Below the pieces are notes generated by a model. It worked only from the letters and a program-made list of their open reading frames with translations, did not search any database and was not told the DNA's origin. A program made the position numbers and the translations under genes. From assembly GCA_001804785.1 (NCBI GenBank), contig MHBG01000100.1, positions 1 to 34,354 of the forward strand: DNA of 34,354 nucleotides, in the 5' to 3' direction. Below are positions 16,186 through 23,767 of this stretch, piece after piece; the stretch's first letter is position 1; each line of letters begins with the position of its first letter. Source of the DNA: Lentisphaerae bacterium GWF2_45_14. Its GTDB lineage: Bacteria > Verrucomicrobiota > Lentisphaeria > Victivallales > GWF2-45-14.

Positions 16186-16620
16186 TTAAAGTTCTTCCAT
16201 AATAATGACTCTTTGCCTGAGTGAGCCTGCAGGGAAACCGCAGTCGGGACATTTTACATTATTCGGATGCTTGTCCTGAAATGATCCTTCGACCTCACCC
16301 GTCCGTCCGCTTATAACGACATCCTTCTTCTCTTTCAAGCGCCTCATAGTCTCATCATCGAAGGTAACTTCTTCTGAAATTATAAGTCTCTCTCTGAGCG
16401 AACCTGCAGGGAAACCGCAGTCGGGACAAGAAACGGTATTGGGCTTTTTGTGGGCCTCCGTACCGACTATTTCACCTGTCGCACCACTAATAATGACTTC
16501 CTTCGGTGAGCGCAACAGTTCCATTTCGTCTTTCGCAATGTGTTTAGTCTGCGTAGTTTTACACCCTGCCATAAAGGCAAATGCCGCAGTTACGGCCGCC
16601 AAAATGATTTTTTTAGTCAT
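16186..16620 (-). CDS. Lipoprotein with two tandem CPDCGFPAGSLR repeats
   Basis: 144 residues. A signal peptide ends in the lipobox MAGC (C20). The mature protein is an internal duplication of about 59 residues. Each copy runs from VxISGxTGExxG through a KPN/HPNxVxCPDCGFPAGSLRxRxII motif to EE. The CPDC pairs could bind metal or form a redox disulfide; with two copies there are four cysteines besides the lipid-bearing one. I do not recognise a family. A strong GAGGGGGGA tract precedes the ATG. It is the first gene of a pair with the TRL-like lipoprotein 26 nt downstream. Confidence 0.8.
   Translation of the reverse strand: MTKKIILAAVTAAFAFMAGCKTTQTKHIAKDEMELLRSPKEVIISGATGEIVGTEAHKKPNTVSCPDCGFPAGSLRERLIISEEVTFDDETMRRLKEKKDVVISGRTGEVEGSFQDKHPNNVKCPDCGFPAGSLRQRVIIMEEL
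16226..16428 (-). repeat. Direct DNA repeat within the duplicated lipoprotein gene
   Basis: The 26 bases at 16226-16251 are identical to 16403-16428, 177 nt (59 codons) apart in the same frame. They encode the CPDCGFPAG core. Identity at the DNA level, third positions included, suggests a fairly recent duplication, gene conversion or strong constraint. Confidence 0.85.
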
Positions 16621-16712
16621 TCTTCATCCCCCCTCTTTTCTATTTTTTAACGATCCGCCCTCTCTGAATATAACAATGTTTTTCAAAAAATCACGTGAAA
16701 AAGCCTATCTTA

Positions 16713-17471
16713 TCATGCCCGTGAGTTCATTATCCGTATGGCGGCGCAGGCGGCACCGAAGCCGTTATCTATATTGACCACGCTGATTCCGCAGGCGCAA
16801 CTGTTCAGCATCGCAAGAAGCGCCGTAAAGCCGCCGAGGGAGGCTCCGTAGCCGATGCTTGTAGGTACCGCAATGACAGGGCATGACACCAAACCTCCGA
16901 CAACACTCGGAAGCGCACCTTCCATTCCCGCAACCGCGACTATAACGTCGGCATTTTTAAGTTTTGAGCTAATGGAAAAGAGCCGGTGTATCCCGGCAAC
17001 CCCCGCGTCAAAGGCCGTTTCCGCCCTAAACCCTGAAAGTTCGACGGTATATTTGGCTTCGAGCGCGACGGGAATATCAGAGGTTCCTGCCGTAAGTATC
17101 AGAATATTTCCTTTTTTGACAGGGCTTTTTCTGGTGTCCTTTATAAAAAGACAGTGTGCGGCTTCGTCATATTCCGAACCCTTAATTTTTTTCAATACAT
17201 AATCGGCCTTTCCAGGAGAGACCCTAGTTGCGAGTACGCTTTTCCCCGTTTTTTTGAGTTTTTTCATTATCTCAAGGATTTGCACTGCGTTTTTTCCTTC
17301 GCCGTATATAAACTCGGGGAACCCGCACCTTGATGCCCGACCGTGGTCGATTTTGGCGATTCCGATATCCTCGACTGTTTTCTCGGAACTTAATTCTGCG
17401 AGTGCGGAAACAATATCTAATTTCCCGCTTCGCACGTCTCCAAGTATTTGGGCCAGTATCTTGTCCTTCAT
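16713..17471 (-). CDS. larB: Nickel pincer cofactor biosynthesis protein LarB
   Basis: 252 residues, the usual LarB length. LarB carboxylates and hydrolyses nicotinic acid adenine dinucleotide to start the nickel-pincer nucleotide of lactate racemase and related enzymes. The family markers are clear: DHGRASRCGFPEFIYGEGK near 42-60, then a PurE-like C-terminal domain with LTAGTSDIPVALEA, GVAGIHRL, VAGMEGALPSVVGG, VPTSIGYGASLGG and VNIDNGFGAA. No larC, larE or larA lies in the window, so the rest of the pathway must be elsewhere or absent. The start has no strong Shine-Dalgarno. It is followed by the lipoprotein pair after 92 nt. Confidence 0.92.
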   Translation of the reverse strand: MKDKILAQILGDVRSGKLDIVSALAELSSEKTVEDIGIAKIDHGRASRCGFPEFIYGEGKNAVQILEIMKKLKKTGKSVLATRVSPGKADYVLKKIKGSEYDEAAHCLFIKDTRKSPVKKGNILILTAGTSDIPVALEAKYTVELSGFRAETAFDAGVAGIHRLFSISSKLKNADVIVAVAGMEGALPSVVGGLVSCPVIAVPTSIGYGASLGGFTALLAMLNSCACGISVVNIDNGFGAACAAIRIMNSRA

Positions 17472-17559
17472 AGTACGTGAACTTTCAGCTTGTTATCGAA
17501 TCTACATCTTCTCGCAATAAATCAAAGCACTTATTTCAGGTTCCTCATTCGTATATAAC

Positions 17560-18387
17560 TCAACCGCGCGCATGCTTGAAATCGCGTAGAAGCTTGTCAT
17601 AAGACTCTTCTAGCATGGCGACGCATTCCGCGGGAGTCTCATTATTATGGAAAGCACACTCAAAATTGAAGGGCCCGGCATACTTAATCTGATTCAATGC
17701 CTTCATGAATGCGTTCCAATCCAGCACCCCCGTACCCGGCAGCTGATGTCTTTCATCAACTCCATCGTAGTCGGACAGATGCGTGGAGAATAGCCTTTTC
17801 CCAAATATTTTTACGGTATCTGCCAAGGTAAAAGGCTTATCCATAAGATGATTTGTATCAAGACAGAAACCGACTGTTGCTTCAGGCAAGCCGTTGGCAA
17901 GTTCGATAAGTTCCTCAGTATTATTTCCCAGACAAGTCCTTGGCAGTAATTCGATTGCGAGGCGTTTCCCTTTTTCTGCACACTTTTCCGCTATTTTGTT
18001 TATGGAATCTTTCGCGTTTTCCTTCAGAATATCTCTTTCTTCCGGCGCGATAGGTTCAATACTCGAGTGCAGGACAACTATATCGGCTCCGAATTCTTCG
18101 GCCAGTTCGATTGCACAGAAAGCACTATTTACCGATTTTTTCCTTATTCCCGCATCTGAAGAGGATATATCGACTCCGCCCCAGAAATCGGCATGGATTG
18201 AAGTTATTTTAATTCCGGAAGCGGAAAGCTTCCTGATAAGAGATTTTGCCTCTTCAGGATTTTTCAGGAATATCCTCTGAAACAGCTCCAGAGTTTTGAT
18301 TTTTGATGCTTTCACGGCTTCTATAAGTTTGCCGTCTATGGATGTACTCAACGTATGGAGACTTACTCCAAGCTCCGGTTTAAACAT
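17560..18387 (-). CDS. Sugar phosphate isomerase/epimerase-like TIM barrel (AP_endonuc_2 family)
   Basis: 275 residues of a xylose-isomerase-like TIM barrel (PF01261). Likely divalent-metal ligands are E146 (AIELLPR), D177 and H180 (CLDTNH), H203 (STHLSDYDG), H214 (DERHQLPG) and E243 (NFECAF), in the expected order. It has no signal peptide, so it is cytoplasmic. Members isomerise or epimerise sugars, inosose and similar compounds; the substrate here cannot be told. AAGGGAAATAAA before the ATG is a good binding site. It stands between larB and the crcB/DUF190 pair without tight linkage to either. Such proteins are abundant in Lentisphaerota. Confidence 0.87.
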   Translation of the reverse strand: MFKPELGVSLHTLSTSIDGKLIEAVKASKIKTLELFQRIFLKNPEEAKSLIRKLSASGIKITSIHADFWGGVDISSSDAGIRKKSVNSAFCAIELAEEFGADIVVLHSSIEPIAPEERDILKENAKDSINKIAEKCAEKGKRLAIELLPRTCLGNNTEELIELANGLPEATVGFCLDTNHLMDKPFTLADTVKIFGKRLFSTHLSDYDGVDERHQLPGTGVLDWNAFMKALNQIKYAGPFNFECAFHNNETPAECVAMLEESYDKLLRDFKHARG

Positions 18388-18546
18388 TTTATTTCCCTTT
18401 CTGATTTAAAAATTGATATTCAACCCGTCATACCCCGTATTGAGCCCATGGAATTCAAAAAATCTGCATAAGTCCTTATGACGCGTGCCGATGCCGACTC
18501 AAAAACTTTTACATTCATCTTATCTTTCTTCTCAATTTAATTTTCA

Positions 18547-18882
18547 CTAGATACTGTCCAAGTCCAGCACGCGCACCTTTTCAAGAGTGACAAGGCAACC
18601 GCATTTAACCATTTCACCAAGAATGGGAAGAAAAGAACTAATCCGTTCGGGACTGTCAACAATTTCAACAACAAGCGGAAGGTCTTCTGAAATCATGAGA
18701 ATCTTTGAGGAATGCATTCTGCTTCCGGAGCCAAAGCCAAGACAGCCCTTGAGCACAGTTGCTCCCGCCATTCCATGTCGGCGGGCTTCTTCAACGATCC
18801 CCTCATACAACGGTCGATGCCCCTCCTTATCTCTCTCGCTGATAAAAATCCTCAAAAGTTCCGATTCTTCAGGCAGTTTCAT
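18547..18882 (-). CDS. DUF190 family PII-like protein
   Basis: 111 residues. The sequence follows the DUF190 pattern: LRIFISERDKEGHRPLYE, ARRHGMAGATVLKG, GFGSGSRMHSSK and LPLVVEIVDSPERI. The fold is related to PII regulators, and the gene often accompanies crcB, as here. The chosen ATG follows GGAGGGG with 3-5 nt spacing; an ATG four codons earlier would place that binding site inside the gene. The site begins within a few bases of the crcB stop, so the pair is one transcript. It probably modulates or supports fluoride export; the mechanism is not known to me. Confidence 0.88.
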   Translation of the reverse strand: MKLPEESELLRIFISERDKEGHRPLYEGIVEEARRHGMAGATVLKGCLGFGSGSRMHSSKILMISEDLPLVVEIVDSPERISSFLPILGEMVKCGCLVTLEKVRVLDLDSI

Positions 18883-18897
18883 CTTCCCCTCCATTTT

Positions 18898-19275
18898 TTA
18901 AAATATGCGACCCGCGAAAACCCCCGCGAAAAATGCAATTATCCCCAATGTATTCTGGAGCAGAATGTTAAGCCCCGCCCTCATATATTCTGAATCATTT
19001 ATCATTCCGCCTGTCTCGAGAATAAAAGTTGAAAAAGTCGTAAATGCTCCAAGAAATCCGACGAAGAAAATTGCTCTAGTACTTCCACTTATCTGAAGAC
19101 GGTATTCACAAAGCGTCCACAGAAGCCCGGCGATAAGACAGCCGACCGCGTTGACCGCTAGAGTTCCACACGGAAAAAACGTCCCGGAATTCCGCTGAAC
19201 GAGTCCAGCGAGTCCGTATCTTGCAAGTGTTCCAAGCGCGCCTGCCGCTGAAATAAGTAAAAGTTTCTGAAGCAT
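18898..19275 (-). CDS. crcB: Fluoride channel/exporter CrcB (Fluc)
   Basis: 125 residues with four membrane helices, the normal size for CrcB/Fluc, a dual-topology dimeric fluoride channel of the inner membrane. Signatures are GALGTLARYG at the N-terminus, a central FPCGTLAVNAVGC with the pore asparagine, and FLGAFTTFSTF. The frame is open a further 35 codons upstream, but that part has no membrane character. The chosen ATG is preceded by GGGAGG at 9 nt and begins the first helix (MLQKLLLISAAG). DUF190 follows directly. The 87-nt leader from the candidate promoter shows no convincing match to the crcB (fluoride) riboswitch by eye. Confidence 0.93.
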   Translation of the reverse strand: MLQKLLLISAAGALGTLARYGLAGLVQRNSGTFFPCGTLAVNAVGCLIAGLLWTLCEYRLQISGSTRAIFFVGFLGAFTTFSTFILETGGMINDSEYMRAGLNILLQNTLGIIAFFAGVFAGRIF

Positions 19276-19284
19276 TTTCAATAT

Positions 19285-19304
19285 CCTCCCAGCCTGCCGG
19301 CTGG
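19285..19304 (-). promoter_or_regulatory. Hairpin touching the crcB Shine-Dalgarno
   Basis: ccagcc (19289-19294) and ggctgg (19299-19304) form a perfect 6-bp stem with a 4-nt loop. On the minus strand its 3' arm runs straight into the GGGAGG binding site (19285-19290), so folding could hide part of it. It may be regulatory or only a small repeat. Confidence 0.35.
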
Positions 19305-19368
19305 ACATGGTTGCATCGCTTTCGCTACATCCAATGACGGCACGGTACTCTATAACTTGAAGCTGTAC

Positions 19369-19396
19369 AACATACACCATACTGCGGAAATATCAA
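19369..19396 (-). promoter_or_regulatory. Candidate promoter for crcB-DUF190
   Basis: On the minus strand TTGATA (19391-19396), a 16-nt spacer and TATGTT (19369-19374). It would give a leader of about 87 nt before the chosen crcB ATG. It also makes the longer upstream start (19380) impossible. Confidence 0.35.
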
Positions 19397-19556
19397 ATCT
19401 CCAAAGCTTTATTGCGGTTTGATTATGCGGTGAGAGGCTTAAAAATAAAACAAATACAGATCGGGTGCAGGGCAAGGCATAAGGATATATATAATATCTC
19501 AAAAGCATCATCAGGGTCACGCAGGACTACCCCTGCCGATTCCCTTCGTCAATATT

Positions 19557-20075
19557 TCAGTACCCGTGGCTCACGGCTTTCTGGAGTTCCACCTGGAATT
19601 CCTTGACATCCTGCTCGTCGGGTTTCCCGACCGCTTTTGTCAACGCAATCCTACCCATTTGGTCAAGCACCCACTCGGCGCTTGCGCCTGAACCGAAATT
19701 GACGCTTCCGCTCAGCACCGCCCCGGGGCGGGCAATCTTATTAACTTCAACGCTTGTGACTCCGCGCGGACCTTCAGCTCCGCTGTCAGTACCGGGAAGA
19801 GCGTCTCCGCCGTCGTCCTCTGTGATTTCATCATCTTCCAGCGATGTTTCGTCTTCAGCAATGGATTCTTCCGCGTCAACGGCAGAAGAAACGGCGGTAG
19901 CTTTAGTATCGGACTTCGACCAGTCTATATTTTCGATTTCGGAGGCCATCAGCCGCAAGTCCATAAAAGTCATTCTTATTTTATGCTCATCGTAAAGGAG
20001 CTTATGTATATCAGAGAGAGAAACCCCTTTTGTAAGTTGTTCGGCTATGATCTTTTTTATGTTGCTTTGATCCAT
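19557..20075 (-). CDS. Hypothetical protein with acidic linker and conserved C-terminal domain
   Basis: 172 residues, cytoplasmic. The N-terminal 50 residues are helical (IKKIIAEQLTKGVSLSDIHKLLYDEHKI) and could be a small helix-turn-helix-like domain. A long acidic, Ser-rich linker (about 55-105) follows. The C-terminal 55 residues form a compact domain (GAVLSGSVNFGSGASAEWVL, DQMGRIALTK, DVKEFQVELQKAV). I recall similar C-termini in Verrucomicrobia and Lentisphaerota proteins of unknown function, but no family name. AAGGAAGGA before the ATG is a good binding site. A GCAGG/CCTGC hairpin 20 nt after the stop (19521-19536) lacks a T-run. Confidence 0.75.
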   Translation of the reverse strand: MDQSNIKKIIAEQLTKGVSLSDIHKLLYDEHKIRMTFMDLRLMASEIENIDWSKSDTKATAVSSAVDAEESIAEDETSLEDDEITEDDGGDALPGTDSGAEGPRGVTSVEVNKIARPGAVLSGSVNFGSGASAEWVLDQMGRIALTKAVGKPDEQDVKEFQVELQKAVSHGY

Positions 20076-20213
20076 TCCAGATTCCTTCCTTAATTTTTAC
20101 GTCCTTCACTCTCAGAAGATACGCCCGCTCCTATCTTTTTCAAGCGTTGACAACAAAGGAAACAAACGTCGAATAAGTGACGGATAAACGACGGAGCATT
20201 TCCCGTCTTCACC

Positions 20214-20241
20214 TTGAATTTTATACGGAAAATGTTATAGT
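20214..20241 (+). promoter_or_regulatory. Promoter for the rrf2-cysK operon
   Basis: TTGAAT (20214-20219), a 16-nt spacer and TATAGT (20236-20241). It lies about 58 nt before the regulator's ATG. Confidence 0.5.
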
Positions 20242-20249
20242 ATTCATCA

Positions 20250-20268
20250 ACTTGTTTATAGACAAAGT
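20250..20268. promoter_or_regulatory. Candidate operator (imperfect palindrome) just after the -10 box
   Basis: ACTTGT (20250-20255) and ACAAAGT (20262-20268) are inverted arms with a one-base bulge. They lie at about +2 to +20 of the predicted transcript, where a repressor such as the Rrf2 protein encoded downstream could block transcription. The pairing to that regulator is inference. Confidence 0.3.
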
Positions 20269-20298
20269 AAGGAATAGGGTAAATCAGGGGGCTCCTCT

Positions 20299-20736
20299 AT
20301 GAAACTTTCAACTAAATCACGATATGGATTGAGAATACTTATCCAAATTGCTGTCGATTCGGAAATCATGCCTGCCGTAAAGGGAAAAGTTGTTGCCCAG
20401 CAGCAGAATATTTCGGAAGCATATCTGGAGCAGATCATGATACCATTGAAGAATTCCGGAATGGTCGGGACCGTGCGCGGCTGCAACGGAGGATATGTAT
20501 TGAATAAAAAAACGGAAGATATAAATTTACTCGAAATTATCGAGATATTTGAGGGGAAAGTACAACTGGTAAGATGCGTGGGAAAGAAAAATGAGTGTAA
20601 AAGATCAGAGGCTTGTACGGCGTCAACGGTCTGGTGGCATCTTTCGGAAGTAATCAGAAAAGAAGCCTCTCTTATAAAACTTTCTGAACTCGTCGAAAAA
20701 GAGAAAAAAATCAACAAAATGGACTACGTAATATGA
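20299..20736 (+). CDS. Rrf2-family transcriptional regulator with Fe-S-type cysteines
   Basis: 145 residues, standard Rrf2 size. The N-terminal winged helix begins [18 protein letters not shown] and includes the recognition region ([19 protein letters not shown]) and wing (GCNGGYVL). Three cysteines, C93, C100 and C106, match the [2Fe-2S]-binding trio of IscR/NsrR-type members, while CymR lacks them. AGGGGG 7 nt before the ATG is a strong binding site. The gene overlaps cysK by four bases (ATGA), so regulator and cysteine synthase are made together. It probably senses Fe-S or sulfur status and controls its own operon. Alternatively it responds to O-acetylserine through a CysK complex, as CymR does. 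Confidence 0.9.
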   Translation: MKLSTKSRYGLRILIQIAVDSEIMPAVKGKVVAQQQNISEAYLEQIMIPLKNSGMVGTVRGCNGGYVLNKKTEDINLLEIIEIFEGKVQLVRCVGKKNECKRSEACTASTVWWHLSEVIRKEASLIKLSELVEKEKKINKMDYVI

Positions 20737-21653
20737 AGATATATGAAAACATAACTCAGACAACAGGAAATACTCCGCTCGTCAGAATCAAAAAAATTAA
20801 AGGCAGCCAGAATGCGGAAATCCTCTGCAAACTCGAATTCTTCAACCCTACGTCGAGCGTAAAGGACCGAATTGCCGTGAGCATGATTGATGTTGCCGAG
20901 GAAAAAGGACTCATAAAAGAAGGCGGAACAATAATAGAGCCGACAAGCGGTAATACAGGGCTTGGCCTCGCGATGGTCGCCGCTGCGAGGAGATATAAAC
21001 TCATCATAACTATGCCAGATACCATGTCCTTGGAAAGGCGGCTCATCATTGAACATTTTGGGGCGGAGATAATACTCACTCCCGGTTGCGAGGGGATGAG
21101 CGGCGCCGTAAAAGAAGCTGAAAAGATATTGGCCGAAACCCCCGGCGCTTTTATGCCGCAGCAGTTCGAAAACGAATCAAACCCGGCCATCCACAGAAAA
21201 ACAACCGCTGTCGAAATATGGAATGATACTGACGGAAGTGTTGATTTTTTTGTTGCCGGAGTAGGCACAGGCGGCACAATAGGCGGAGTCGCTTCATTCC
21301 TGAAAGAGAAAAACCCCGAAGTCAAGATTATCGCTGTGGAGCCGGAATTATCGCCCGTCCTGTCCGGAGGCACCCCCGGAAAACACGGCATTCAGGGAAT
21401 AGGAGCCGGCTTCGTACCAAAGATATTCGACCGTTCACTTGTTGATGAAATAATCACAATAAGCGATGAAGATGCCATTAACACGGCAAGAATACTTGCC
21501 TCGTCCGAAGGTATTCTCTGTGGCATAAGCTCCGGCGCAAACGTCGCCGCCGCGATCAAACTCGCCGAAAGAGCTGAAAATAAAGGAAAGATTTTCGTCG
21601 TTATAATATGCGATACCGGCGAGCGGTACCTTTCCACGACCCTCTTTTCCTGA
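20733..21653 (+). CDS. cysK: Cysteine synthase A (O-acetylserine sulfhydrylase)
   Basis: 306 residues. A PLP fold-type II enzyme that replaces the acetyl group of O-acetylserine with sulfide to give cysteine. The Schiff-base lysine is K44 (NPTSSVKDR). The substrate loop PTSGNTG, the phosphate-binding [10 protein letters not shown] and the C-terminal GISSGAN are all in place. It overlaps the Rrf2 regulator by 4 nt. No cysE lies nearby. The protein is soluble and cytoplasmic. A weak hairpin with a T-run follows at 21675-21696. Confidence 0.94.
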   Translation: MKIYENITQTTGNTPLVRIKKIKGSQNAEILCKLEFFNPTSSVKDRIAVSMIDVAEEKGLIKEGGTIIEPTSGNTGLGLAMVAAARRYKLIITMPDTMSLERRLIIEHFGAEIILTPGCEGMSGAVKEAEKILAETPGAFMPQQFENESNPAIHRKTTAVEIWNDTDGSVDFFVAGVGTGGTIGGVASFLKEKNPEVKIIAVEPELSPVLSGGTPGKHGIQGIGAGFVPKIFDRSLVDEIITISDEDAINTARILASSEGILCGISSGANVAAAIKLAERAENKGKIFVVIICDTGERYLSTTLFS

Positions 21654-21674
21654 CTCGGGTTGGATAACGGATTA

Positions 21675-21696
21675 AGAAGATATCAGAATCTTTTTT
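21675..21696 (+). terminator. Weak rho-independent terminator after cysK
   Basis: agaagat (21675-21681) pairs with atctttt (21688-21694), including one G-T pair, around a 6-nt loop, with a run of six T at 21691-21696. The AT-rich stem makes it weak. Confidence 0.3.
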
Positions 21697-21722
21697 GCAT
21701 TCCCATGACAGGATTGTATAGT
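21695..21722 (+). promoter_or_regulatory. Promoter for the response-regulator gene
   Basis: TTGCAT (21695-21700), a 16-nt spacer and TATAGT (21717-21722), about 33 nt before the ATG. It overlaps the end of the cysK terminator T-run. Confidence 0.45.
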
Positions 21723-21754
21723 TAGAAACGCAATCTGAAAAGGCAGGATGCTTT

Positions 21755-22138
21755 ATGCTTAAAATAGTTGTTGTCGATGACGAAAAAATCATCAGGGCTT
21801 TGCTTCAGGAAATTTTGAAGAAAGCCGGGCATGAGGTATTTGTGACAGGTTCTGCCGACGAGGCGCTGGAAATCACGAACGAAAAATCCCCGGATATACT
21901 CATAACCGATATTTTTATGCCTGAAAAGAGCGGACTTGAGCTCATAATGGAAGTCAAAAAAAGCTTTCCCTCCATAAAGACCATCGCCATATCAGGCGAT
22001 TCCATCAGCAGGGCAGGCGGACACCGCGACTGCCTTAAACTCGCCGAAACCCTCGGCTGTCAATTTGTTCTTGAAAAGCCTTTTACGAGGAACGAAGTGA
22101 TTGCGGCAATAGAAAAGATAAGCGAAATCTCAGGCTGA
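21755..22138 (+). CDS. Stand-alone response regulator receiver protein
   Basis: 127 residues, a single CheY-like receiver domain with no output domain. The acidic pocket D8/D9 (VVVDDE), phospho-acceptor D52 (ITDIFMP), switch S80 (AISGD) and K108 (LEKPF) are all present, so it should be phosphorylated. Such single-domain regulators act as phosphorelay intermediates or bind a partner protein. No kinase lies beside it; the only histidine kinase in the window is 11 kb away. Its stop lies one base from the stop of the convergent helicase gene. Confidence 0.92.
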   Translation: MLKIVVVDDEKIIRALLQEILKKAGHEVFVTGSADEALEITNEKSPDILITDIFMPEKSGLELIMEVKKSFPSIKTIAISGDSISRAGGHRDCLKLAETLGCQFVLEKPFTRNEVIAAIEKISEISG

Positions 22139-22139
22139 A

Positions 22140-23597
22140 TTATTTATTTCCGCACGAAGAATTGTCGCTGAAATCATGTTCCTCGGGAAATGAGCAAGTT
22201 ATTTTCTGCCCGAGAAGGACTTCCAGTTCGCGAAGAATATAAGCCCCATATTCGCATACAAAACTTATGGAGGCACCCTTCGCTCCGGCACGGCCGGTTC
22301 TGCCAATGCGGTGAATATAGTCTTCAGGTCGGTCGGGGAGATCATAGTTTATAACATAGGAAACGCCGTCAATATGGATGCCGCGCGACGCAACGTCAGT
22401 GGCAATGACTATCTTTATTTTGGCTGCTCTGAACTGCTCTATCACCTTAAGTCTTTTTTTCTGGTCTATGTCGCCTGAAAGCATTTCACAGTTGACCCCG
22501 GCCCGTTGGAGATTACGAGTGAGCCTGAATATCTTGTCCTTGCGATTGCTGAATATAAGAAGTCTTTCATATTTAAGATTTTTGATGAAGTGCAACAGGG
22601 CATCGAACTTTTCGCCTTCAGATACCGTGTAGAAATTCTGTTTTATCAAGTCGGTGACGGGTTTGTCGGGCTCGGACTCTATAGTTTCGGGATCTGACAG
22701 CCATGTACGGGAGAGCCTGATTACGTCTTCGGGCAACGTTGCGCTGAAAAACATGGTTTGCCTTTCGGGCGGCTTGGGCAGCCAGGAGACAATTCTTTTG
22801 ACATCGGGGATAAAGCCCATGTCCAGCATCCTGTCGGCCTCATCTATTACGAGTATCTCGGCATGTGAGAAATCTAAACTTGCGCTTCTGCAAAAGTCGA
22901 TTATACGCCCAGGCGTCCCGACAAGTATGTCTATATTGCCATTGAGGGTCGCGCGCTGTTCTCTTCGGTCCATTCCTCCGAATACGACGGCGTTTTTGAA
23001 TCCACAGTATTTCCCTATAAGTTCGCAGTCTTTGGAAATCTGGATTGCCAGTTCTCTTGTCGGGGCTATCACGAGTGCTCTGCATGAACCGCTTTTTTCC
23101 GGTACGGGGCCTTTTGCGAGAAGTCGGGCAAATATTGTTATCAGGAAAGCTGCAGTCTTACCTGTTCCCGTCTGGGCCTTACCTACTATATCCCTTCCTG
23201 CGATTGAAAACGGAAGGGTCTTTTCTTGTACTGGTGTACAATAGTTGAACTTGAGGTCCTGGACCGCGCGGAGTATCTGATCGGGAAGCTGAAAATCTAT
23301 AAAGCGTTTTTTGCCTTCCATCTCGGGAACGTGCTCATGAGGAGGGAGGGGCAGCGACTTAGGTACTCTTGGTGCTTTGGGGCCTCTTGAATTTTCCGGA
23401 GAAGTGTAGTGGATGTTCCTTCTGGTTTTCCGATTCTGAACCGGCCCTTTTCTCTGGTGAATTTGTGCACTTTCAGGCGGAGGCAACTTTCCCTGGGCAG
23501 GCGAGGATGGAACGTCTAAATAAGACGCCGTCGTCCTCTTGGCTCCGCCTATATGGGCAAAAAAGTTCCTTATTTTCTTCTTAAATTTGTTGATCAC
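22140..23597 (-). CDS. DEAD-box ATP-dependent RNA helicase, RhlB-like
   Basis: About 485 residues. After a basic, proline-rich disordered N-terminal tail of about 90 residues come the Q-motif region (NYCTPVQEKTLP), motif I AQTGTGKT, Ia PTRELA, Ib GTPGR, II DEAD, III SAT, and in the second RecA domain motif V ATDVASRGI and VI HRIGRTGRAG. The F..CTPVQ..TLP segment resembles RhlB-type helicases, which work in RNA decay and ribosome assembly. The start is uncertain. The frame reaches back to a TTG at 23630, but GTG at 23597 gives a more natural N-terminus (INKFKKKIRNFF) and a normal leader from the promoter. The C-terminal tail is short, with no extra domain. Confidence 0.92.
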   Translation of the reverse strand: MINKFKKKIRNFFAHIGGAKRTTASYLDVPSSPAQGKLPPPESAQIHQRKGPVQNRKTRRNIHYTSPENSRGPKAPRVPKSLPLPPHEHVPEMEGKKRFIDFQLPDQILRAVQDLKFNYCTPVQEKTLPFSIAGRDIVGKAQTGTGKTAAFLITIFARLLAKGPVPEKSGSCRALVIAPTRELAIQISKDCELIGKYCGFKNAVVFGGMDRREQRATLNGNIDILVGTPGRIIDFCRSASLDFSHAEILVIDEADRMLDMGFIPDVKRIVSWLPKPPERQTMFFSATLPEDVIRLSRTWLSDPETIESEPDKPVTDLIKQNFYTVSEGEKFDALLHFIKNLKYERLLIFSNRKDKIFRLTRNLQRAGVNCEMLSGDIDQKKRLKVIEQFRAAKIKIVIATDVASRGIHIDGVSYVINYDLPDRPEDYIHRIGRTGRAGAKGASISFVCEYGAYILRELEVLLGQKITCSFPEEHDFSDNSSCGNK

Positions 23598-23651
23598 ATC
23601 TATGTCCGGGGGAAAAATTAAACGGTACAATTAAAAGATGACAATCCCCTC

Positions 23652-23679
23652 AGTATATTAAATATTAACAAATTTTCAA
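23652..23679 (-). promoter_or_regulatory. Promoter for the DEAD-box helicase gene
   Basis: On the minus strand TTGAAA (23674-23679), a 16-nt spacer and TATACT (23652-23657). The transcript would start near 23645. The gap from the upstream amidohydrolase stop is otherwise AT-rich and empty. Confidence 0.5.
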
Positions 23680-23767
23680 CATCAACAACTGTTATTTATT
23701 GATTTTTTCGTCAGAAAGACCGTGTAAATGACTTTTATGATAGGAATTATCAGAAATATATGGCTTT

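Noticed and set aside
19276..19400. Fluoride (crcB) riboswitch before crcB.
   Set aside because: The conserved GATG, AACNGCC and CTGATG segments in order were not found by eye. A covariance-model search could still overturn this.
19521..19536. GCAGG/CCTGC hairpin after the 172-residue gene as a terminator.
   Set aside because: No T-run follows on the relevant strand.
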